9,780 bases of DNA from Actinomycetales bacterium (lineage in GTDB: Bacteria > Actinomycetota > Actinomycetes > Actinomycetales > Cellulomonadaceae): the NCBI GenBank assembly GCA_012514545.1, contig JAAZAC010000039.1, forward strand, positions 1 through 9,780, in the 5' to 3' direction. Of the stretch, positions 1 to 5,661 are shown one piece after another. A program made the translations under genes and the position numbers. Positions within the stretch are counted from its first letter, which is position 1, and each line of letters opens with the position of its first letter. A model generated the notes under the pieces. The model saw nothing but the letters and a program-made list of their open reading frames with translations, was not told where the DNA came from and made no database searches.

Positions 1-1
1 C

Positions 2-991
2 CTAGGCGAGCGCGACCGTGCGTCCGGTCTGCGCCGCCTCGAGCGCGGCCTCGGCGACCCGGACGGTCGCGAGGCCCTGCTCCATCGTCACGATGTCCGC
101 CTCCTTGCCGAGCACGGCGTCGCGGAACGCCTCGTGCTCGGTGCGCAGCGGCTCCGGCTTGGCGATGGCGAACCGGGTCACGTCGCCCTCGCTGACGCCG
201 CGGAAGCCGGCCAGCGACTCCCAGGTCGTGCGCACCGTGCCGTTGGCGTAGAACGTGAGGTCCGCCGTCAGCGTGTCCGCGACGAAGGCCCCGCGCTCGC
301 CGGTGACGATCGTCACCCGCTCCTTCATGGGGGACAGCCAGTTGACGAGGTGGCTCGTCACGGTGCCGTCGGCGAGGCGGCCGACGATCGCGACGAGGTC
401 CTCGTGCTCGCGCCCGCTCTTCACGGCGGTCTGCGCCGCCACGGAGACGAACGGCGACTGCGTCACCCACGCGGTGAGGTCGATGTCGTGCGTCGCGAGG
501 TCCTTGACCACGCCGACGTCGGCGATCCGGGCCGGGAACGGGCCCTGCCGCCGCGTGACCACCTGGTAGACGTCGCCCAGCTCGCCCTCGGCGAGGCGGG
601 CCCGCAGGTTCTGCAGCGCCGGGTTGTACCGCTCGATGTGCCCGACGGCGCCCACGAGGCCCCGGTCGGCGAACGCCTGCACGATGCGCCGGGCCGACTC
701 CTCCGTGGGGGCCAGCGGCTTCTCCACCATGGTGTGGATGCCCGCCTCGGCCAGCGCCAGCGCGGTCTCCTCGTGGAAGATCGTCGGCGCGGCGACCATC
801 GCGTAGTCGACCTTGGCGTCGATGAGGTGCTGCACCGTGGCGCCGACCTCGAGCCCGCCGGCGACGCCGTGGACGTCGCCGCCCGGGTCGGCCACCGCGA
901 CGAGCTGCACGCCCGGCAGCGACTTGAGCACGCGGGCGTGGTGGCGCCCCATCATCCCCAGGCCGATGAGGCCCGCTCGCAGGTCCGCCAT
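2..991 (-). CDS. Gfo/Idh/MocA-family sugar-nucleotide 3-dehydrogenase (WlbA/WbpB-like)
   Basis: This 329-residue protein is probably a cytoplasmic NAD-dependent oxidoreductase that oxidises the 3-hydroxyl of UDP-N-acetylglucosaminuronic acid to the 3-keto sugar. A Rossmann motif GLGMMG lies at residues 10-15, and Asp35 at the end of the second strand suggests NAD rather than NADP. The family EKP motif is at 90-92 (Lys91), GHIERYNPA at 118-126 resembles WlbA-type enzymes, and DLATHDID at 164-171 carries the expected catalytic His168. The length is normal for the family and the gene is complete, ending in TAG at 4-2. The ATG start shares one base with the upstream aminotransferase stop (TGATG), which suggests translational coupling; the ribosome site (GGCGGG) is only moderate. 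Substrate assignment is inferred from the adjacent aminotransferase and acetyltransferase; an inositol or other sugar dehydrogenase is possible from the fold alone. Confidence 0.9.
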   Translation of the reverse strand: MADLRAGLIGLGMMGRHHARVLKSLPGVQLVAVADPGGDVHGVAGGLEVGATVQHLIDAKVDYAMVAAPTIFHEETALALAEAGIHTMVEKPLAPTEESARRIVQAFADRGLVGAVGHIERYNPALQNLRARLAEGELGDVYQVVTRRQGPFPARIADVGVVKDLATHDIDLTAWVTQSPFVSVAAQTAVKSGREHEDLVAIVGRLADGTVTSHLVNWLSPMKERVTIVTGERGAFVADTLTADLTFYANGTVRTTWESLAGFRGVSEGDVTRFAIAKPEPLRTEHEAFRDAVLGKEADIVTMEQGLATVRVAEAALEAAQTGRTVALA

Positions 992-2082
992 CACGCACCC
1001 GCCTTCGCGACCGCGTTGACGCCGGCGACGATGCGCTCGAGCTCGGCGTCCGTGAGCGTCGGGTAGACCGGCAGCGAGATGACCTCGGCGCAGGCCTTCG
1101 CCGTCTCGGGCAGGTCGGCCTCGACGCCGAAGGAGGGCAGCTCGTTGTTCGGGATCGGGTAGTAGACCCCCGTGCCGATGCCGTGCTCCTCCGCCAGGGC
1201 CTTCGCGAAGCCGTCGCGGTCGCCCTCGACGCGGATCGTGTACTGGTGCCACACGTGCGTGGCGCCCTCGGCCACCGTGGGGACCGTGACCCCCTCGAGG
1301 TGGGTGTTGAAGAACTCGGCGTTCGCCTGCCGCTTCGCCGTCCAGGCGGGCAGCTTGGTGAGCTGGACGCGGCCGATCGCGGCGTGCACGTCCGTCATCC
1401 GGGCGTTGAACCCGACGACCTCGTTCGCGTAGCGGCGCTCCATGCCCTGGTTGCGCAGGAGCTTGACCATCCGCACGACCTCGGGCGTCGCGCAGGCGAC
1501 CATCCCGCCCTCGCCGGAGGTCATGTTCTTCGTCGGGTAGAGGCTGAACATCGCGAAGGTGCCGAACGACCCGACGGGCTCGCCCCGCCACGTCGCGCCG
1601 TGCGCCTGCGCGGCGTCCTCGAACAGCTGCAGGCCGCGGCGCTGCGTGAGCTCGGTGAACGCCGTCATGTCCGCGGGGTGGCCGTAGAGGTGCACCGGCA
1701 TGATCGCGGCGGTGCGCTCCGTGATGGCGGCCTCCGCCGCGGCGGGCGACAGGTTGAAGGTGACCGGGTCGATGTCGGCGAAGACCGGCGTCGCGCCCGT
1801 GAGGGCGACCGAGTTCGCCGTCGCGGCGAACGTGAAGGACGGGACGATGACCTCGTCGCCCGGGCCGATGCCGGCGGCGAGCAGGCCGAGGTGCAGGCCC
1901 GACGTCCCCGAGCTCACCGCCACGCAGGCGCGGCCGCCCACGAGCTGCTCGGCGAACTCCGTCTCGAAGGCGGCAACCTCCGGGCCCTGGGCGATCATGC
2001 CGCTGCGGAGCACGCGGTCGACGGCCGCCCGCTCCTCGTCGCCGATCACCGGCTTGGCGGCCGGGATCATCGGGTTGCTCAT
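991..2082 (-). CDS. DegT/DnrJ/EryC1/StrS-family PLP-dependent sugar aminotransferase (WbpE/WlbC-like)
   Basis: This 363-residue cytoplasmic enzyme should transfer an amino group, probably from glutamate, to a keto-sugar nucleotide, here most likely the 3-keto product of the next gene's enzyme. Visible family features are the phosphate-binding SSGTSGLHL at 57-65, FEDAAQAHGA at 154-163 (Asp156 and Gln159 against the cofactor ring), and SLYPTKNMTSGEGGM at 180-194 with Lys185 as the predicted Schiff-base lysine. NQGMERRY at 211-218 and GFNARMTDVHAAIGRVQL at 224-241 are also typical. The length matches the family. The ATG at 2082 overlaps the acetyltransferase stop by four bases (ATGA), and an AAGGAGA ribosome site lies inside that upstream gene, so the start is well supported. 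The family is certain; the exact sugar is inferred from the three-gene set. Confidence 0.95.
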   Translation of the reverse strand: MSNPMIPAAKPVIGDEERAAVDRVLRSGMIAQGPEVAAFETEFAEQLVGGRACVAVSSGTSGLHLGLLAAGIGPGDEVIVPSFTFAATANSVALTGATPVFADIDPVTFNLSPAAAEAAITERTAAIMPVHLYGHPADMTAFTELTQRRGLQLFEDAAQAHGATWRGEPVGSFGTFAMFSLYPTKNMTSGEGGMVACATPEVVRMVKLLRNQGMERRYANEVVGFNARMTDVHAAIGRVQLTKLPAWTAKRQANAEFFNTHLEGVTVPTVAEGATHVWHQYTIRVEGDRDGFAKALAEEHGIGTGVYYPIPNNELPSFGVEADLPETAKACAEVISLPVYPTLTDAELERIVAGVNAVAKAGA

Positions 2083-2699
2083 CTGGTCTCCTTCGTCGTG
2101 GCTGCCGGCACGGTCAGCGCCAGCACTCCATCGGTCTCCTCGTACTCGTCGCCCGTCACGGGGCAGCGCCAGCGTCCGGCGCCGAGGTCCTCCAGCGGGA
2201 CGCCCGCGCGCCCCACCCACTTGATGCGGCGCGCCGGCACGCCCGCGACCAGCGCGAAGTCGGGGACGTCGCGCGTCACGACGGAGCCCGCGGCCACCGT
2301 CGCCCAGCGCCCGATCGTCACGGGCGCCACGCACACCGCGCGCGCCCCGATCGAGGCGCCCTCGCGGATCGTCACCCCCGTGGGCTCCCAGTCGTGCGCG
2401 CTCTTCAGCGAGCCGTCCGGGTTCACGGCGCGGGGGAACGTGTCGTTCGTGAGGACGACCGCCGGGCCGATGAACACGCCGTCCTCGAGCACGGCGGGCT
2501 CGTACACGAGCGCGTAGTTCTGGACCTTGCAGTTGTCGCCCATCCGGACGCCGGAGCCGATGTAGGCGCCGCGGCCGACGATGCAGTTGCGGCCCATCCG
2601 CACGCCCTCGCGGACCTGCGCCAGGTGCCACACCGAGGTGCCGTCACCGATCTCGGCCCTCTCGTCGACGTCTGCGGAATCGACGATGCGTACTGTCAA
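2079..2699 (-). CDS. Left-handed beta-helix (hexapeptide) sugar N-acetyltransferase (WbpD/WlbB-like)
   Basis: This 206-residue protein is predicted to acetylate the 3-amino group of a UDP-sugar uronate with acetyl-CoA. Imperfect hexapeptide repeats of the [LIV]-G-x(4) type run from about residue 12 to 140 (for example IGDGTSVWHLAQVREGV, GRGAYIGSGVRMGDN, GASIGARAV). TNDTFPRA at 84-91 is a loop shared with WbpD/WlbB relatives, and VAGVPARRIKWVG at 151-163 is the usual end of the helix. A short C-terminal extension (RWRCPVTGDEYEETDG, 176-191) recalls a zinc-ribbon cap but has one cysteine. The start is TTG at 2699: no ATG or GTG fits in frame upstream, GAGGGG lies 8 nt before it, and the protein then begins TVRIVDSADV as relatives do. 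It is the first gene of the leftward operon and overlaps the aminotransferase by four bases. Confidence 0.88.
   Translation of the reverse strand: MTVRIVDSADVDERAEIGDGTSVWHLAQVREGVRMGRNCIVGRGAYIGSGVRMGDNCKVQNYALVYEPAVLEDGVFIGPAVVLTNDTFPRAVNPDGSLKSAHDWEPTGVTIREGASIGARAVCVAPVTIGRWATVAAGSVVTRDVPDFALVAGVPARRIKWVGRAGVPLEDLGAGRWRCPVTGDEYEETDGVLALTVPAATTKETR
2087..2093 (-). promoter_or_regulatory. Ribosome binding site for the sugar aminotransferase gene
   Basis: On the minus strand AAGGAGA stands 4 nt before the ATG at 2082 and lies within the last codons of the acetyltransferase gene. It fixes the aminotransferase start and, with the ATGA overlap, supports coupled translation of the two genes. 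Confidence 0.7.
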
Positions 2700-2751
2700 T
2701 GCGGGAGCCCCTCGTCGCGGGTGTGGCCGGCCGACGTGCCGGTGCGCGCTC

Positions 2752-2757
2752 AGCCTA
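2752..2757 (-). promoter_or_regulatory. Candidate -10 element for the leftward sugar-nucleotide operon
   Basis: TAGGCT on the minus strand fits the actinobacterial TANNNT -10 pattern. A transcript starting near 2745 would have a leader of about 46 nt before the TTG at 2699. I see no convincing -35 hexamer 16-19 nt upstream. The ten bases TAGGCTGAGC starting here recur exactly upstream of the TIGR03089 gene at 4986-4977. Confidence 0.35.
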
Positions 2758-2865
2758 TCGAGACCGGCCGTGATCGCCGGTGGGTCGTGGGTCCCCTCGG
2801 GCCATCCGACGGCGGACGGGCAGGTGGGACGTCGCGTGGACGCCGCGCGGACGTCGCGAACGTCA

Positions 2866-2873
2866 CACGCGTG
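2866..2873. repeat. CACGCGTG palindrome upstream of manA, shared with the whiB2 promoter
   Basis: A perfect 8-bp palindrome lies about 80 bp before the manA -10 element. The same eight bases occur at 5116-5123 inside the whiB2 promoter. It is a candidate operator half of a shared regulator, but eight bases is short and chance is not excluded. Nearby, GGACGTCGCG occurs twice at 2827-2836 and 2849-2858, 22 bp apart. Confidence 0.25.
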
Positions 2874-2906
2874 GGGTGCCGCCCGGCGGGCGGGCGGGGA
2901 CCGGCG

Positions 2907-2934
2907 CCGGGCGCCCGAGGGGGCCCGCGCCCGG
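2907..2934. other. GC-only inverted repeat in the sugar operon/manA intergenic region
   Basis: CCGGGCGC at 2907-2914 and GCGCCCGG at 2927-2934 form a perfect 8-bp stem with a 12-nt loop. It sits immediately upstream of the candidate manA -10 element, so it would not be in a transcript from that promoter. It lacks a T tract. It may be an operator, a structural element or chance in very GC-rich DNA. The rest of 2700-2991 holds no gene that I can support. Confidence 0.3.
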
Positions 2935-2951
2935 GGCCCGCGGCCACTGGC

Positions 2952-2957
2952 TACGAT
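2952..2957 (+). promoter_or_regulatory. Candidate -10 element for manA
   Basis: TACGAT matches the TANNNT -10 pattern common in high-GC actinobacteria and lies in an otherwise almost A/T-free stretch. Transcription would start near 2964, giving a leader of about 28 nt that includes GAGG at 2983-2986. No clear -35 hexamer is visible. Confidence 0.45.
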
Positions 2958-2991
2958 CGGACGAACACGTCGCCGACCCCCCGAGGATGCA

Positions 2992-4206
2992 GTGCTCCGG
3001 CTCTCGAACCCCACCCGCGAGTACCCCTGGGGCTCGCCGACCGCGATCTTCGACCTCCTCGGCGAGGACCCCACCGGGGAGCCGGCCGCGGAGCTGTGGC
3101 TGGGCGCGCACCCCGCGGCCCCGTCCGTCGTCGAGACGACCGACGGCGAGCAGCGGCTCGACGAGCTCATCGCGCGCGACGCGGAGAGCGTGCTCGGGCG
3201 CGACGTCGTCGCGCGGTTCGGCCGCACCCTGCCGTACCTGCTCAAGGTCATCGCCGTCGCGCGGCCGCTCTCGCTCCAGGTGCACCCCTCGCTCGAGCGG
3301 GCCCGCGAGGGCTTCGCGGCCGAGGAGGCCGCCGGCATCGACCTCATGGACCGGCGCCGCAGCTACAAGGACCGCAACCACAAGCCGGAGCTCGTGCACG
3401 CGCTCACGCGGTTCGAGGGGCTGTGCGGCTTCCGCGCCCCCCGGCGCGTCGTCGAGCTCCTCGCCGACCTCGACGCCCCCCTCGCGCAGGCGATCCACCA
3501 CCTGCTGGCCGGGGACCCCACCGCGCAGGGCATCCGCACCGCGTTCCGGCGCCTGCTGGAGCCCGAGCTGCGCCCCGCCCCCGAGGAGGTGGGCGAGGTC
3601 GTCGAGGCGTGCCGCCGCCGCCTCGCGGCCGGCGCCTCGCCGTCGCCGCGCGCCGACCGCACGGTCGTCCTCCTCGGGGAGGCGTACCCGGGCGACCCCG
3701 GCGTCGTGACGTCGCTGCTCCTCAACCCCGTCACGCTCGAGCCCGGCGAGGCGATGTTCGTGCCGTCCGGCGGCGTGCACGCCTATCTCGACGGCACGGC
3801 CGTGGAGGTCATGGCGAACTCGGACAACGTGCTCCGGGCCGGCCTCACCACCAAGCACATCGACGTGCCGGAGCTCCTCGCGAACGTCGACTACGTCGCG
3901 GCGCCGCCCATCCGCATCGCGCCCGAGGTCGTCAACGAGGTGACCCGCGTCTACTACGCGCCCGTCGACGACTTCGAGCTCTCCGTCACGGAGGTGCCCG
4001 CCGGCGGCGCCCACCCGCTGCCGGGCCGCGGGCCGCGCATCGTGTTCTGCCTCGACGGCGAGGTGCGGATCACGGCCGAGACGGACGACTCCATCGACCT
4101 CGCCCGCGGCCAGTCGGCGTTCGTGCCCGCGTCCGACGGCGCGCTCACCATCGAGGGGATCGGCGCCGACGGCGCCGGCCGGGTGGTCCAGGCCGACGTG
4201 CCCTGA
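2992..4206 (+). CDS. manA: Mannose-6-phosphate isomerase, class I
   Basis: This 404-residue cytoplasmic zinc enzyme interconverts fructose-6-phosphate and mannose-6-phosphate and so feeds GDP-mannose synthesis for mannosylated lipids, glycans and proteins. The type I signature is complete. YPWGSPTAI at 11-19 is the N-terminal motif, and LSLQVHPS at 93-100 supplies zinc ligands Gln96 and His98. YKDRNHKPELVHAL at 125-138 supplies Glu133, and GGVHAYLDGTAVEVMANSDN at 260-279 supplies His263. Arg283 in NVLRAGLTTKHID aligns with the catalytic arginine. The length is standard. I place the start at GTG 2992, because GAGG lies 5 nt before it and the protein then begins LRLSNPTREYPWG as relatives do; no in-frame ATG is near. 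It converges on the TIGR03089 gene and sits near whiB2, as manA does in other actinobacteria. Confidence 0.97.
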   Translation: MLRLSNPTREYPWGSPTAIFDLLGEDPTGEPAAELWLGAHPAAPSVVETTDGEQRLDELIARDAESVLGRDVVARFGRTLPYLLKVIAVARPLSLQVHPSLERAREGFAAEEAAGIDLMDRRRSYKDRNHKPELVHALTRFEGLCGFRAPRRVVELLADLDAPLAQAIHHLLAGDPTAQGIRTAFRRLLEPELRPAPEEVGEVVEACRRRLAAGASPSPRADRTVVLLGEAYPGDPGVVTSLLLNPVTLEPGEAMFVPSGGVHAYLDGTAVEVMANSDNVLRAGLTTKHIDVPELLANVDYVAAPPIRIAPEVVNEVTRVYYAPVDDFELSVTEVPAGGAHPLPGRGPRIVFCLDGEVRITAETDDSIDLARGQSAFVPASDGALTIEGIGADGAGRVVQADVP

Positions 4207-4210
4207 GCCG

Positions 4211-4231
4211 CGGCGCGCCGGGCGTGCGCCG
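4211..4231. terminator. Possible bidirectional terminator hairpin between convergent genes
   Basis: CGGCGCGC at 4211-4218 and GTGCGCCG at 4224-4231 can form an 8-bp stem (one G-U pair) with a 5-nt loop in the 33-bp gap between the manA and TIGR03089 stops. No T tract follows on either strand, which is common for actinobacterial terminators but also weakens the call. Confidence 0.4.
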
Positions 4232-4239
4232 GGGCCGGG

Positions 4240-4974
4240 TCAGAGGACGACCCGCGCGCCCACCCGCTCCGTCGCGGCCAGCCGCTCCCGTGCGTCCTCG
4301 GCCACGCCCGCGGAGCAGAGCACGAGCGAGCCGTCGCCCTCGTACACGGTGAGGGCGACGGCGAGCGCCGCCTCGAGCGCGTCGTCGGGCGCGACGAGCA
4401 GGACCCGCTCGCCCGGCGACCAGGTGCCGAGCCGCGCCGCGGTCTCCGCGGCCCACGTCTCGAGGCCCGCGTGCGCCACGAGCTGCTCGCCGAGCTTGAG
4501 GGCGGGGGCGGTCGGCGTCGGCTCGGGCATCCAGGTGAGCACGTCCCCGTAGGTCATGACCGCCGACGTCGCGTCCACCGCCCCGACGGGGAGCTCGCCG
4601 TCGAAGTGCCGGGCGAGCGCGGGCAGCGCGACGGCCACGACGTCCACGTCCGCGTACCGCGTGGGGACCGTGGTGACGACGAGGTCCGGGCGCCGCGTGG
4701 CCGGGGGGAGCCCCACGCACGCGCCGACGCGCCAGGTCGCCATCGACCACACGATCGCGCGCCAGTGCACCGGGAGGTCCACGAGGACCCGCGTCAGCGG
4801 CCCCGCCTGGTACTCCTCCACGAGGAGGTTGGCCGTCTTGGTCACCCAGTTGTCGAGCACGTGGCCGGACAGCTCGACCCGCTCGCCGTCGGCGCCGTAC
4901 CACGTGAGGCGGGGCCGGCCGGGCTCGGCGGTGATGCGCGCGAGGAGGCCGGGCAGCGGCATGGGACTCGTCAC
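4240..4974 (-). CDS. TIGR03089-family protein (short AMP-ligase-like protein of unknown function)
   Basis: This 244-residue protein matches my recollection of TIGR03089, a single-copy actinobacterial family distantly similar to AMP-forming ligases. The resemblance is to the N-terminal part of such ligases: LTWYGADGERVELSGHVLDNW at 23-43 looks like the acyl-acceptor entry region, and WSPGERVLLVAPDDALEAALA at 195-215 has the 'well over capacity of the ligase' layout. The glycine/serine/threonine-rich ATP-binding P-loop and the C-terminal lysine domain are not visible, so catalysis as a normal acyl-adenylate enzyme is unlikely. No signal peptide or membrane segment is seen. The start is GTG 4974; an alternative is the ATG at 4962. 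Neither has a ribosome site, but a -10-like TAGGCT ends 6 nt before the GTG, which favours a leaderless mRNA starting there. It converges with manA and diverges from whiB2. Function unknown. Confidence 0.85.
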   Translation of the reverse strand: MTSPMPLPGLLARITAEPGRPRLTWYGADGERVELSGHVLDNWVTKTANLLVEEYQAGPLTRVLVDLPVHWRAIVWSMATWRVGACVGLPPATRRPDLVVTTVPTRYADVDVVAVALPALARHFDGELPVGAVDATSAVMTYGDVLTWMPEPTPTAPALKLGEQLVAHAGLETWAAETAARLGTWSPGERVLLVAPDDALEAALAVALTVYEGDGSLVLCSAGVAEDARERLAATERVGARVVL

Positions 4975-4980
4975 GGGCTC

Positions 4981-4986
4981 AGCCTA
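4981..4986 (-). promoter_or_regulatory. Candidate -10 element giving a leaderless TIGR03089 transcript
   Basis: TAGGCT on the minus strand fits TANNNT. Six bases separate it from the GTG at 4974, the spacing expected when transcription starts on the first base of the start codon. Absence of a ribosome site before the GTG agrees with this. The -35 region is weak. Confidence 0.5.
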
Positions 4987-5011
4987 GGGATGCCGGGGCC
5001 GCGGGCGGCAG

Positions 5012-5021
5012 CGAACGTTCG
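5012..5021. repeat. CGAACGTTCG palindrome in the TIGR03089/whiB2 intergenic region
   Basis: A perfect 10-bp palindrome lies 25-35 bp upstream of the TIGR03089 -10 candidate, roughly where its -35 region should be. It could be an operator for that promoter. It is not a LexA box, because the actinobacterial box has four bases between CGAAC and GTTCG. Confidence 0.3.
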
Positions 5022-5098
5022 AGGGATCTCGACGCCGCCCAGCGGGTGAAATCTGCCGGAACGGGCGGGCGTGGGCGCGATGTCTAGCACAGCACGGC

Positions 5099-5127
5099 TT
5101 GACTGCAGCGGATGACACGCGTGTAAT
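5099..5127 (+). promoter_or_regulatory. Predicted whiB2 promoter (TTGACT-17-TGTAAT)
   Basis: TTGACT at 5099-5104 and TGTAAT at 5122-5127 each match the housekeeping sigma consensus at five of six positions and are 17 bp apart, the optimal spacing. This is the clearest promoter in the window. Transcription would start near 5134, giving a leader of about 125 nt before the ATG at 5260. The stretch from 5135 to 5245 shows no small gene that I can support. Confidence 0.65.
5115..5124. promoter_or_regulatory. ACACGCGTGT palindrome overlapping the whiB2 -10 element
   Basis: This perfect 10-bp inverted repeat occupies the spacer and first bases of the predicted -10 element, a position where a bound repressor would block RNA polymerase. 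With flanks it reads TGAC-6-GTAA, close to but one base longer than the BldD-type pattern TNAC-5-GTNA known from Streptomyces. The core CACGCGTG recurs upstream of manA. Confidence 0.4.
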
Positions 5128-5245
5128 TCAGTCATTGTAGTTCTGTCGGCTCGCCCCATCGGCCCGTCTGGAGCGACTCGGCACCGTACGACGACGGCGC
5201 ACACCCCCGCACCACCTGCTCGACCCCGGCGGGCACCGAAGGGCA

Positions 5246-5251
5246 CGGAGG
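5246..5251 (+). promoter_or_regulatory. Ribosome binding site for whiB2
   Basis: CGGAGG lies 8 nt before the ATG at 5260, good Shine-Dalgarno sequence and spacing, and it decides the start codon. Confidence 0.75.
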
Positions 5252-5259
5252 CTCTCGAC

Positions 5260-5586
5260 ATGTGGAACTTGCTCGACGACGACGCAGCGTTCCCCTCCGA
5301 CCTCTCACGTCCCGACGCCGGCGTAGCCGCCGTCCTCCCGCTGTTCGGCGACGCGGGTGACGACACCGCCCTGGCCTGGCAGGAGCGCGCGCTCTGTGCG
5401 CAGACCGACCCCGAGGCCTTCTTCCCGGAGAAGGGCGGGTCCACCCGCGAGGCGAAGAAGGTCTGCGCGCGCTGCGAGGTGCGGGCCGAGTGCCTCGAGT
5501 ACGCCCTCGCCCACGACGAGCGGTTCGGGATCTGGGGCGGTCTGTCCGAGCGCGAGCGCCGCAAGCTGAAGAAGCGCGTCGTCTAG
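5260..5586 (+). CDS. whiB2: WhiB-family iron-sulfur transcriptional regulator, WhiB2/WhmD type
   Basis: This 108-residue protein should bind a [4Fe-4S] cluster and act with the housekeeping sigma factor as a transcription regulator. Four cysteines (46, 69, 72, 78) have the WhiB spacing C-22-C-2-C-5-C. The G[IV]WGG turn is at 90-94, followed by a basic DNA-binding tail (SERERRKLKKRVV). The core from QERALCAQTDPEAFFPEKGG through LEYALAHDERFGIWGG is nearly identical to what I recall of mycobacterial WhiB2/WhmD and Streptomyces WhiB, which are required for septation and sporulation septation. The N-terminus (about 1-38) is acidic and variable. The ATG at 5260 has a good ribosome site. manA, TIGR03089 and cell-envelope genes nearby fit the conserved whiB2 neighbourhood. 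Regulation is suggested by the promoter palindrome and long leader upstream. Confidence 0.97.
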   Translation: MWNLLDDDAAFPSDLSRPDAGVAAVLPLFGDAGDDTALAWQERALCAQTDPEAFFPEKGGSTREAKKVCARCEVRAECLEYALAHDERFGIWGGLSERERRKLKKRVV

Positions 5587-5604
5587 CGAAGGCGCGTCGT
5601 CCAG

Positions 5605-5626
5605 GGCGGCCCCGCGCGGCGCCGCC
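5605..5626 (+). terminator. Possible hairpin/attenuator between whiB2 and the glycosyltransferase gene
   Basis: GGCGGC at 5605-5610 pairs with GCCGCC at 5621-5626 around a 10-nt loop, in the 75-bp gap after the whiB2 stop. There is no T tract. It could lower read-through into the large downstream gene, or be incidental in GC-rich DNA. Confidence 0.3.
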
Positions 5627-5661
5627 GGGGTCCACGCGGACGGCGGCCATGATGGATCCCG

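Noticed and set aside
134..2517. Plus-strand open frames opposite the dehydrogenase and aminotransferase genes
   Set aside because: They are antisense to two clear enzymes and show low-complexity Arg/His/Val/Gly composition without motifs.
2700..2991. Small gene in the divergent intergenic region
   Set aside because: Open frames here lack ribosome sites and recognisable protein sequence, and they run into the real genes in wrong frames.
5012..5021. CGAACGTTCG as a LexA/SOS box
   Set aside because: The actinobacterial box is CGAAC-4-GTTCG; here the halves abut with no spacer.
5574..5601. GCGCGTCGTC repeated on both sides of the whiB2 stop (5574-5583 and 5592-5601)
   Set aside because: Only ten bases, one copy is coding, and there is no gene or insertion between them; probably chance, not an attachment site or target duplication.
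5648..5653. CATGAT as a -10 element for a separate glycosyltransferase promoter
   Set aside because: It lacks the conserved first T and has no -35 partner. Read-through from whiB2 is as likely, so I did not list it as a feature.
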